Below are positions 23,119-29,527 of a DNA stretch of 29,527 bases, one piece after another; the first letter of the stretch is position 1, and the number at the start of each line of letters is the position of its first letter. Position numbers and translations under genes: made by a program. The stretch spans positions 1 through 29,527 of the forward strand of contig JAOUPZ010000002.1 of the NCBI GenBank assembly GCA_029879595.1, read 5' to 3'. Origin of the DNA: Deltaproteobacteria bacterium. Its GTDB lineage: Bacteria; SAR324; JACQKK01. Under the pieces are notes generated by a model. The model was not told the DNA's origin. It searched no databases and worked only from the letters and a program-made list of their open reading frames with translations.

Positions 23119-24750
23119 ATGGCTCAAGATCCTATTGCAGGGGCCAGGAATATTCTGCCCCAGTTCCAGGGTTTCTTCGAATCCCTCACGGTGGCCAAGA
23201 AGGTGGCATTGTTCGCCATGATCGGCGTAGTCATGCTGGGCATGGCCTCGATGATCTACATCGCCAACCGGGAAACCTGGAGCCCCCTTTATACCAACAT
23301 AACCACCGAAGACGCCGCACTCATCCAGGATAAGCTGGACAAGAACCAGATTCCGGTGATGGTCGGGCCCGGCGGAGGCTCCATCCTTGTTCCACCGGAG
23401 CGCGCGGACGACGCCCGCATTGTGCTGGCCCGCGAGCGGGTGAGCCTGGGCGGCGGCCTGGGATTCGCCGATCTGTTTGTGGGCGACACCGGCATTGGTG
23501 AGACCGAGTTCCAGCAGCAGGTCAAGTACCGTATGGCCCTGGAGGGCGAACTGGCCCGGCTCATCGGTAAACTGAACAATATAGCCTCGGCCAAGGTAAC
23601 CCTGGCCCTGCCCAAAAAGAGCCTGTTCCTGGAGCAGGAGCAGGAGCCGACGGCCTCGGTGGTGGTTGGCGTCAAGCCGGGCAGCAGCATACCCCGCAGC
23701 CAGGTGCATACCATCGCCCAACTGGTAGCCAACTCTGTGGAGAGGCTGACCAAGGAGAACGTGGTGGTGGTGGACCGCACGGGGCGGCTGCTCAGCAAGG
23801 GCGTGACCGATGCGCCCGGCTCGGGCAACTTCCAGGAGCATTTCCTGTTCCGTCACAACCTGGAGCAGATGCTGGAGGCCAAGATCATCAGCCAGCTTGA
23901 ATCGGTGGTGGGCAAGGACCGGGTTAAGGCCCGGGTCTCCGCCGACCTGGCATTCGACAAGGTGACCACCAAGGAGGAGATATTCGATCCTGAGGGGGCG
24001 GTGATCCGCTCCGAGCAGAGCGCCTCGGAAAACTCCAGCGGTTCACGCTCCATCCCGGTGGGCATACCCGGGGTGGCCTCCAACCTGCCGGAAACCCAGG
24101 CCGGTGCCTCCGAGGTGGCCAATGTTTCCCAGATCGCCAAGACCAACGAGGTGCGCAACTATGAGACTTCGGTGCGCCGGGTGGTCAAGGAGCCCTCGCT
24201 GGGGCAGATCAACCGGCTCAGCGTTTCGGTGCTGATAGACGGAAAGTACAAGCCCATCACCGACCAGGAGAGCGGGCGGATCATCACCACCCAGTACGAG
24301 GAGTGGACCACCGACGAGAAGAAGGAAATCGAGCGTCTTATCAAGGCCGCCGTGGGCTTCAGCGGAACCCGGGGGGATACCATGGAAGTGGTGAACCTGC
24401 GGTTCAGCAAGCCGGTGGAGGAGGACATTTCCGAGCAGCTGGAGCAGACCCAGCGCAACCGCAAGTTCTTCCTGGATATCCTGCGCTATACGTTCCTGGG
24501 CGTGGGTCTGCTGGCCCTGATCATGTTTGTGATCCGTCCCATGGTGCAGCGCCTGAGCGCCAAGCCGGAGGAACTGGATCTGCTGATGGGTCTGCCGGCG
24601 ACCATTGGGGAGCTGGAGGGCGAGGAACTGGAGATTCCCACCGAGCGCGAGGTCGGGTTGCCGCCCCGCGACCAGATTCTGGAGATCGCCCGTACCGACC
24701 CGCTGGCTACCGCCTCGCTCATCCGCTCCTGGCTGCGTGACAAACGCTAG
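23119..24750 (+). CDS. fliF: Flagellar MS-ring protein FliF
   Basis: A 543-residue protein that forms the MS ring, the base on which the flagellar rotor and export gate assemble. TM1 is about residues 29-50; the periplasmic part starts with NRETWSPLYTNITTEDAALIQDKLD and contains FTETEFQQQ-like GIGETEFQQQVKYRMALEGELARLI and the ring-building motif region, then a low-complexity Ser-rich segment (QSASENSSGSRSIPVG). TM2 is about 450-475. The C-terminus RDQILEIARTDPLATASLIRSWLRDKR is the segment that normally binds FliG, so the gene is complete. ATG follows CGGGAGTGA. It is the first gene of its operon here; flgB, flgC and fliE do not precede it. Strikingly, fliG does not follow. Confidence 0.95.
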   Translation: MAQDPIAGARNILPQFQGFFESLTVAKKVALFAMIGVVMLGMASMIYIANRETWSPLYTNITTEDAALIQDKLDKNQIPVMVGPGGGSILVPPERADDARIVLARERVSLGGGLGFADLFVGDTGIGETEFQQQVKYRMALEGELARLIGKLNNIASAKVTLALPKKSLFLEQEQEPTASVVVGVKPGSSIPRSQVHTIAQLVANSVERLTKENVVVVDRTGRLLSKGVTDAPGSGNFQEHFLFRHNLEQMLEAKIISQLESVVGKDRVKARVSADLAFDKVTTKEEIFDPEGAVIRSEQSASENSSGSRSIPVGIPGVASNLPETQAGASEVANVSQIAKTNEVRNYETSVRRVVKEPSLGQINRLSVSVLIDGKYKPITDQESGRIITTQYEEWTTDEKKEIERLIKAAVGFSGTRGDTMEVVNLRFSKPVEEDISEQLEQTQRNRKFFLDILRYTFLGVGLLALIMFVIRPMVQRLSAKPEELDLLMGLPATIGELEGEELEIPTEREVGLPPRDQILEIARTDPLATASLIRSWLRDKR

Positions 24751-24939
24751 CAGGACGATCCGGCGGCCGGATACGAACCGCCGCCGGAGCTGCTCCCGCC
24801 AGGTCGCGGGGGCGGCGGGCCCGGCACGCCCTGACGGAAAGTGTTCCGGGGTCCGGTTAACACCACCGGCATCCGGGGCGACAATGACAAAACCAGCGGT
24901 GCATTTGACCGCATGAACCACTTGGCAGAAGAGATCAAC
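24751..24939. other. GC-rich spacer where fliG is normally found
   Basis: This 189-bp stretch is much shorter than a fliG gene (about 1 kb). In the frame of fliF it stays open for 27 codons beyond the TAG (Pro/Gly-rich, Q-D-D-P-A-A-G-Y at its start) to a TGA at 24832-24834. A ten-codon ORF (24884-24916) overlaps an ATG at 24913 as ATGA. I see no FliG-like residues in any frame. Confidence 0.6.
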
Positions 24940-26241
24940 ATGCCCGACCAGGCATCAACAGACGATAAGCCGGTTTTTTCCCCGCCCAACTTCGATTTGG
25001 CGGCGGGAGAGAAGACCCCCCTGCCCGTGGAGAGCGAAGGTTCCTTTGAGCTGGCCCGCTACCAAAGGATCACCACCGGTTTGCCCCTGGAGGAACTGGG
25101 GGAGCCGGGGGCCGAGGAGACCTCCGGCGGGGAGCATCTCCCGGAGCCAGTGGCCCAGGGCGATGAGCCGGTCGTGCGTCTGAAGGAGGAAGACTTCTCC
25201 GCCATGCGCTGGCAGCGCGAGAACACCCTGTTGACCAATGCGGATAACTACGCGGCCAGCATTCGCGAGGAGGCCGAGCTGTATGTGCAGCAGTTGCGCG
25301 AGGAAGCAGAGGAACTCAACGCCAGGGCCGAGGAGCATTATCACCAGGCGAAAACAAACCTGGACGAGGCGGAAAAGGAAGTCGCCCGCATGCTGGATGA
25401 GGCCCGTGCCGGAGTGGATGAGATTCACCAGCAGGCCCGTGCGGAAGGATTCGAGAAGGGACACCTGGAGGGGCTTGAGCAGGCCGGTGTGGACGCCCAG
25501 CCCTCGATGGACCGCCTGGAGGCCATTCTGGAGAACCTGGAGTCATACAAGGACCGGGTTGATTACTACTCGGAAAAGGACGGCATCCGTCTGGCGCTGA
25601 TCATGGCCAGGAAGATTCTGAAGGCGGAGGTCACCCTGAACAAAAAAGTCGTATTGAAGGTGCTGGCCTCCGGTCTGAAGAACATGGAGGGCAAGGGGTT
25701 GTTCAACGTTCTGCTCAACCCGGAAGACCTGCGCTTTGCAGTCAAGGCCAGGCCCACCCTGGAGCGGTTTCTCAAGGATGGGCAGTCCATGATGATGCTG
25801 GGACGGGACGATATTCCCCCGGGCAGCGTGCAGATTGAGTCCGACCGGGAAGTGATAGACATGACCCTGGATGGCCAGATGTATCATCTGGAGGCCAAGG
25901 TGCGCCAGACCATGGCAGAGCGCGAGACCATCGTCACCCGGCTCAAGGAGCAAAGGCGCGAGCTGGCCCGGGCGGAGAAGGAGACCCAGGCCCGGATTAG
26001 GGAAGAGGCAAAATCACGGCCTTCAGCAGGGGCGTTGGAGCCGGGGATGTCAGCACAGGGTCGGCCTGCGGTTGATCAGCCCGCATTTGAACAGTCTGGC
26101 TATGAAGAGCCCGGCTATGATGAATCCGGCTATGATGAGCCCGGCGGCCCGGCTGCAAATGCCCGGAGCGGTGACGAAGAACACACGGATGAAGGCGGGG
26201 ATCAACCCCTGGCTCCCGGCGTGAGCATCGAGATCGAGTAG
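24940..26241 (+). CDS. fliH: Flagellar assembly protein FliH, enlarged
   Basis: FliH is the stator-like peripheral stalk that binds and regulates the FliI export ATPase. From ATG 24940 (AGAAGAG six bases upstream; ATG 24913 and GTG 24841 are in-frame alternatives) the protein has 433 residues, against about 230-270 in typical FliH. The N-terminal 75 residues are acidic and Pro-rich. A long helical region follows (EEAELYVQQLREEAEELNAR, then QARAEGFEKGHLEGLEQAG, with the Gly-spaced pattern of FliH). The C-terminal FliH domain is LALIMARKILKAEVTLNKKVV to LFNVLLNPEDL and GSVQIESDREVIDMTLDGQM. A further 100 residues include a charged helix and three GYxEP-type repeats. The stop is six bases before fliI. 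Confidence 0.85.
   Translation: MPDQASTDDKPVFSPPNFDLAAGEKTPLPVESEGSFELARYQRITTGLPLEELGEPGAEETSGGEHLPEPVAQGDEPVVRLKEEDFSAMRWQRENTLLTNADNYAASIREEAELYVQQLREEAEELNARAEEHYHQAKTNLDEAEKEVARMLDEARAGVDEIHQQARAEGFEKGHLEGLEQAGVDAQPSMDRLEAILENLESYKDRVDYYSEKDGIRLALIMARKILKAEVTLNKKVVLKVLASGLKNMEGKGLFNVLLNPEDLRFAVKARPTLERFLKDGQSMMMLGRDDIPPGSVQIESDREVIDMTLDGQMYHLEAKVRQTMAERETIVTRLKEQRRELARAEKETQARIREEAKSRPSAGALEPGMSAQGRPAVDQPAFEQSGYEEPGYDESGYDEPGGPAANARSGDEEHTDEGGDQPLAPGVSIEIE
26098..26142. repeat. 15-bp tandem repeat in the fliH tail
   Basis: Three in-frame 15-bp units (26098-26112, 26113-26127, 26128-26142) encode GYEEP, GYDES and GYDEP. They lie in a disordered, acidic C-terminal tail that ordinary FliH proteins lack. 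Confidence 0.85.
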
Positions 26242-26247
26242 AAAACC

Positions 26248-27711
26248 ATGGCCACACCACAGAAAGCAGCTCCGAAAGCAGCTCCGAAAGCCGCCCCGAA
26301 AGCCGCCCCGAAAACACCTGCCGCGAAAAAATCCGCCTCTGCGGCCGCGCCGGGTGGTCCCCGCGGGCCTTCGAAGGACTTTGGCCCAATGCCCCACCGC
26401 AGCGGATACCGCGACGTCATCGAAGGCAGCCATCTGGTGCGCCGCCACGGCAAGGTGATCCAGCAGGTCGGCCAGATAATCGAAGCCTACAATCCCGGTA
26501 TTTCCATAGGGGGACTTTGTACCATCTACAATCCGGTGAGCAGGCGCCGGGTGATGGGTGAGGTGGTGGGCTTCCGCAGTGACAGGGTGCTGCTGATGGC
26601 GCTGGGGCAGATGACGGACCTGGGGCCCCATTGCCATATCATTCCCGAACTGCGCCCTCCCGAGGTTCCGGTGGGCGATGAACTGCTGGGCCGGGTGCTG
26701 AACGGGCTGGGCGAACCGATAGACCAAAAGGGCGAGATTGTATGCGAGCGCAAGCGGCCCCTTTATGTGGAGCCGATCAATCCGTTGCACCGCCGCCGCA
26801 TCGCCGAGCCGGTGGATGTGGGGGTGCGGGCCATCAATGGCCTGCTGACATGCGGCAAGGGCCAGCGTGTGGGCATCATGGCGGGCTCGGGGGTGGGCAA
26901 GTCGGTGCTGCTGGGCATGATGGCGCGGCATACCACCGCCGATGTGAACGTGATCGCCCTGATCGGTGAGCGGGGACGCGAGGTGGTGGAGTTCATTGAG
27001 CGCGAACTGGGCGAGGAGGGCCTGAAACGCTCGGTGCTCATAGTGGCCACGTCCGATCAGCCGCCCCTGATCCGCCTGCGGGCCGCCCATCTGGCGGCCT
27101 CCATCGCAGAGCACTTCCGCGATGAGGGGAACGATGTGCTGTTCATGATGGACTCGGTGACCCGTTTTGCCATGGCCATGAGGGAGATTGGTCTGGCCGC
27201 GGGCGAGCCCCCCACCACCAAGGGCTATCCGCCCTCGGTGTTCTCGGAGCTGCCCCGTCTGCTGGAGCGCGCCGGGCACTCCGACTCGGAAGGTTCGATC
27301 ACGGGATTTTACACCGTGCTGGTGGAGGGCGATGATATGAACGACCCGGTGGCCGATGCGGTGCGGGCCATTGTGGACGGCCATGTGGCCCTGAGCCGCG
27401 AGCTGGCCTCCAAGGGCCAGTACCCGGCCATTGACGTTCTCCATTCCACCAGCCGCGTGATGTACGATGTCACCAACAAACAGCACCGCACCGATGCCCA
27501 GGCCTTTGTATCCACGCTGTCCACCTACATGGAGTCGGAGGACCTGATCAACATCGGCGCCTATGTAAGGGGCAGCAACCGCCGCATTGATTACGCCCTG
27601 GACAAGCACGACGCCATGATCGAATTCCTCAAGCAGCCCATTGAGGTTCCCGCCCGCATGGACCAGACCCAGTCCATTCTCCAGCAGCTTTTTTCGGATT
27701 TTAAGAGTTGA
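26248..27711 (+). CDS. fliI: Flagellum-specific type III export ATPase FliI
   Basis: The hexameric ATPase that drives flagellar protein export, related to the F1 beta subunit. Walker A AGSGVGKS lies at about 212-219, GERGREVVEFIE holds the catalytic Glu region, Walker B is LFMMDSVTRFAMAMREIGLA, and the FliI-type GEPPTTKGYPPSVFSELPRLLERAG and FYTVLVEGDDMNDPVADAVR follow. It has 487 residues, about 45 more than usual. The extra part is an N-terminal KAAP-repeat tail (residues 6-21) plus a Lys/Ala/Pro/Gly-rich linker, before the normal beginning at about HLVRRHGKVIQQVGQII. It starts six bases after fliH with a weak ribosome-binding site, consistent with coupling. fliJ, the usual next gene, is absent; a convergent regulator follows. 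Confidence 0.95.
   Translation: MATPQKAAPKAAPKAAPKAAPKTPAAKKSASAAAPGGPRGPSKDFGPMPHRSGYRDVIEGSHLVRRHGKVIQQVGQIIEAYNPGISIGGLCTIYNPVSRRRVMGEVVGFRSDRVLLMALGQMTDLGPHCHIIPELRPPEVPVGDELLGRVLNGLGEPIDQKGEIVCERKRPLYVEPINPLHRRRIAEPVDVGVRAINGLLTCGKGQRVGIMAGSGVGKSVLLGMMARHTTADVNVIALIGERGREVVEFIERELGEEGLKRSVLIVATSDQPPLIRLRAAHLAASIAEHFRDEGNDVLFMMDSVTRFAMAMREIGLAAGEPPTTKGYPPSVFSELPRLLERAGHSDSEGSITGFYTVLVEGDDMNDPVADAVRAIVDGHVALSRELASKGQYPAIDVLHSTSRVMYDVTNKQHRTDAQAFVSTLSTYMESEDLINIGAYVRGSNRRIDYALDKHDAMIEFLKQPIEVPARMDQTQSILQQLFSDFKS
26263..26310. repeat. 12-bp tandem repeat in the fliI 5' end
   Basis: Four in-frame 12-bp units (26263-26274, 26275-26286, 26287-26298, 26299-26310) each encode KAAP. The first two are identical and use GCA GCT; the last two are identical and use GCC GCC, suggesting stepwise duplication. 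Confidence 0.9.
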
Positions 27712-27717
27712 GACCCG

Positions 27718-27738
27718 CCGGGCGTGTTTTCGGCCCGG
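27718..27738. terminator. Weak hairpin between convergent fliI and gntR-type gene
   Basis: CCGGGC (27718-27723) and GCCCGG (27733-27738) pair around a nine-base loop in the 33-bp convergent gap. No T-run follows, so termination is uncertain; it may act in both directions. Confidence 0.35.
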
Positions 27739-27744
27739 ACAGCC

Positions 27745-28779
27745 TCAGGGCTGGAAGTGCAGGATGCGGGTGACCTTTTCCACCGACGATGGATTCAGCG
27801 CGAAATGCAGTTCCAGCAGGGTGTGATCCGGGGTGCAGTTCTTGACGCAGAACGCCGAGGCCGGCTCGCTGAAGATCACCGTGTCCACCTGCGTCACCAG
27901 TTCCAGAGCCGGTTTGACGGACTCCAGGCTGGCGCAGCCCACCAGCACCCCCTCGGGCACCCGGTCGTTTATCTCCTTGCCGATAACCTCCTCGGTGTTG
28001 GCATCGTGGCAGATGAATCCCAGCCGGGTATCCGCAGGCAGTTCGCGCAACAGGCGCCGGGTGGCCGGATGCAGCTCATAGGTCACCGGATGTACCCGGA
28101 TGTTCTGACCCCCCACCAGATCCCGCACCTCATCGTAATGGAAGATGCTGGTCACCACATGCCGGAGGTGAACGGAGAGTTTGATCTTGCCTGTCCGCAG
28201 GTCGTCCAGCAAAATGCGCTGCACCGTCACTCCGAAGCTCTCGGTTAGTTCCCGCGCTATCTCCTGGGTCTGGTGGAAGGTGCATTCCACAAAGGCCACG
28301 TTGGGGTGGCGGGAGTCGAAGGCCGGGGCGCGCTGGCCGATCAGCCGGTGCAGGGTGATGGGGTTTATCCCCAGCTCGTTGGCCTGTGCGAACATCTGCT
28401 CGATCAGGTCGTCCACCTGGTTAAGCTCTTTGATGGAGTGGGCCTCGGAAAGCGATTCGCTTACGAACACCCCCTTGCCGGGGCGGGATGACAAAAGCCC
28501 GGAGGCCTGGAGCTCCAGGTACACCCGGTGCACCGTGTTGCGGTGCACTCCCAGCTTGGCGGTTAGCTCGCGGATGGAGGGCAGGGGCTGGCCCGGCTCG
28601 AACACTCCGCTCATGATGGCGTAGCGGATCTGCTCTTTCAGTTGCATGTGCAGCGGCACCGCGGACTGCTTGTTGATCAAAAAGTGCCCCAGCTTGCCGC
28701 CGGATTTTCTTTTCCGGCTCGCTGGTTCCTTACCTTCCCCCTGCCTGTCCCGGTGTATCGGTACAATCCTGTCGCTCAT
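27745..28779 (-). CDS. GntR-family transcriptional regulator with unrecognised C-terminal domain
   Basis: A 344-residue regulator. After a basic, disordered N-terminus (about 35 residues) comes a GntR winged helix-turn-helix at about 40-110: VPLHMQLKEQIRYAIMSG, FEPGQPLPSIRELTAKLGVH and RNTVHRVYLELQASGLLSSR followed by the wing GKGVFV. The C-terminal 200 residues look alternating alpha/beta (NVAFVECTFHQTQEIARELT, RLGFICHDANTEEVIGKEI, EGVLVGCASLESVKPALEL, VDTVIFSEPASAFCVKN). They do not match the FCD, UTRA or aminotransferase domains of the common GntR subfamilies; a periplasmic-binding-protein-like or Asp/Glu-racemase-like sensor fold is a guess. It is convergent with fliI and probably has its own promoter. 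The target genes are unknown. Confidence 0.85.
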   Translation of the reverse strand: MSDRIVPIHRDRQGEGKEPASRKRKSGGKLGHFLINKQSAVPLHMQLKEQIRYAIMSGVFEPGQPLPSIRELTAKLGVHRNTVHRVYLELQASGLLSSRPGKGVFVSESLSEAHSIKELNQVDDLIEQMFAQANELGINPITLHRLIGQRAPAFDSRHPNVAFVECTFHQTQEIARELTESFGVTVQRILLDDLRTGKIKLSVHLRHVVTSIFHYDEVRDLVGGQNIRVHPVTYELHPATRRLLRELPADTRLGFICHDANTEEVIGKEINDRVPEGVLVGCASLESVKPALELVTQVDTVIFSEPASAFCVKNCTPDHTLLELHFALNPSSVEKVTRILHFQP

Positions 28780-28865
28780 GGCGGGCCCTGTTCGTTCGGC
28801 TTTAAGTTGCGGGGTTGTGATTCCCGTATTTTGTCAGATGGTACAGATAACTTCCCCTTGCAGCC

Positions 28866-28893
28866 ATTATAGGGCCGCCGCAGGCAAAAACAA
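28866..28893 (-). promoter_or_regulatory. Possible sigma-70-type promoter of the gntR-type gene
   Basis: On the minus strand a perfect -10 TATAAT (28866-28871) is preceded 16 bases upstream by TTGTTT (28888-28893), a partial -35. Transcription would begin near 28859, about 80 bases before the start codon; ATCTG occurs twice in that leader. Confidence 0.45.
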
Positions 28894-29005
28894 AGCGGGG
28901 GGAAACAAGGGGAAACACACGGGAAAGGTTCTGGAGAGTGCAGACCCGCTGAGCCCGATGGCCGGGTGGAAGAACCCTTCTGGCGGGGAAATGCCGGGAG
29001 GGGGT

Positions 29006-29029
29006 GGGGGCGCTGTTTGCAGCGCCCCC
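29006..29029. terminator. Strong GC hairpin after the ELWxxDGT-repeat gene
   Basis: GGGGGCGCTG (29006-29015) pairs perfectly with CAGCGCCCCC (29020-29029) around TTTG, 14 bases beyond the stop of the minus-strand gene. There is no T-run on the minus strand, so it may be a transcript 3'-end stabiliser or a U-poor terminator. Confidence 0.5.
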
Positions 29030-29043
29030 GCCAAATGTGCCAA

Positions 29044-29527
29044 TCAGACTTCGCCAGGGATGCCCCAGCAGGCATTGGGGCAGACGTCCTTGATCATGTA
29101 GGTGCCCTCCTCGGTGCCGTCAGAGGTCCAGGGTTCCATGCCGTTAACCGGATCGTAGGCGTTGAAGATCAGCCTGCCGTTGCGGATTCCCATCCAGAAG
29201 ATAGAAGAATCTCCCAGCGGATCGGTGTTGATATCCTTGACCATGACGGTGCCGGCATCAGTGCCGTCGGAGCGCCACAGCTCAAAGCCGTTGGTGCCGT
29301 CGCTGGCCAGGAAGAACATCATGTTGCCCAGCACATGAAACTGATAATTAGTGGGCTCTCCCATGTGGAATCCGGGAAAGGGGTTGCCGTTGCCAGCGGG
29401 ATTGATGTCCTTGACCATCACCGTGCCGGCAGGGGTGCCGTCGGTCTTCCACAGTTCGTATCCAGTTACGGCGTTGCTGGCCCTGAAGTACACCTCGCCA
29501 TTGAGTTCGGTGAAGTAGAAGGGCATG
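29044..29527 (-). CDS. ELWxxDGT-repeat protein, C-terminal part
   Basis: The last 160-odd residues of a larger protein whose start lies beyond the right edge; the frame is open there, and the Met at 29526 lies within the repeat pattern, so it is not a convincing start. Three repeats are visible: GYELWKTDGTPAGTVMVKDI, GFELWRSDGTDAGTVMVKDI and GMEPWTSDGTEEGTYMIKDV, spaced about 45-55 residues apart, with hydrophobic strands such as GEVYFRA and NMMFFLAS between them. These ELWxxDGTxxGT repeats probably form beta-propeller-like or hyalin-like extracellular structures and are found in large secreted or surface proteins. The end, CPNACWGIPGEV, contains two Cys. A strong hairpin lies downstream. Function is unknown; adhesion or cell-surface roles are only inferred. 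Confidence 0.85.
   Translation of the reverse strand, partial: MPFYFTELNGEVYFRASNAVTGYELWKTDGTPAGTVMVKDINPAGNGNPFPGFHMGEPTNYQFHVLGNMMFFLASDGTNGFELWRSDGTDAGTVMVKDINTDPLGDSSIFWMGIRNGRLIFNAYDPVNGMEPWTSDGTEEGTYMIKDVCPNACWGIPGEV

Noticed and set aside
26050..27609. Long minus-strand frame of 519 codons opposite fliI
   Set aside because: Antisense shadow of fliI; its translation has no domain features and its GFRGGFR-like end mirrors the KAAP repeat.

Overview
The window looks like chromosomal DNA of a motile Gram-negative bacterium of roughly 60% GC. Genes are packed in short operons with frequent stop/start overlaps and many GTG starts. An alternative complex III (Act) module, a Liv-type carboxylate or amino-acid transporter tied to an acyl-CoA synthetase, type 2 IPP isomerase, DksA, a large methyl-accepting chemotaxis protein and a flagellar operon behind a sigma-54-like promoter together suggest a deltaproteobacterial-type lineage (Desulfobacterota, Myxococcota, SAR324 or similar). 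That placement is an inference; no rRNA or marker gene in the window fixes it. I saw no tRNA, rRNA, CRISPR array, insertion sequence, phage gene or attachment site.

Layout. (1) 1-2851, plus strand: the 3' part of an alternative complex III operon (actC partial, actD, actE, actF), closed by a strong, probably bidirectional terminator. (2) 2998-3357, minus: a small ribbon-helix-helix plus zinc-ribbon protein. (3) 3633-7282, plus: type 2 IPP isomerase, an exported cupredoxin-like protein whose usual axial Met position holds Lys, metF, and a bacterial queuosine-salvage glycosylase (Qng1/DUF2419). (4) 7494-14804, plus: acyl-CoA synthetase, livG, livH, livM, livK, livF, with a hairpin before livK and a terminator-like hairpin between livK and livF. 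(5) 14807-15676, minus: thiD. (6) 16064-17375, plus: a stand-alone CheY-like receiver overlapping prmC. (7) 17453-19953, minus: dksA-like gene, HU, a 519-bp gap, then acylphosphatase and a DedA membrane protein that overlap each other. (8) 20176-22266, minus: a chemoreceptor with its own terminator. (9) an 852-bp gap with palindromes and a good sigma-54 promoter candidate. (10) 23119-27711, plus: fliF, fliH, fliI, without fliG between fliF and fliH and without fliJ after fliI. (11) 27745-28779, minus: a GntR-type regulator with an unrecognised C-terminal domain. (12) 29044-29527, minus: the C-terminal end of an ELWxxDGT-repeat protein that runs off the window.

How the parts work together. The Act genes carry electrons from quinol to a cytochrome c or an oxidase encoded elsewhere. 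The synthetase and Liv genes look like one uptake-and-activation unit for a carboxylic acid. The chemoreceptor, CheY-like protein and fliFHI belong to motility. The points most worth a second look are the metal-site change in the cupredoxin, the missing fliG, the RHH/zinc-ribbon protein, Qng1 beside metF, the hairpin splitting livK from livF, and the orphan plus-strand terminator in the gap between HU and acylphosphatase.
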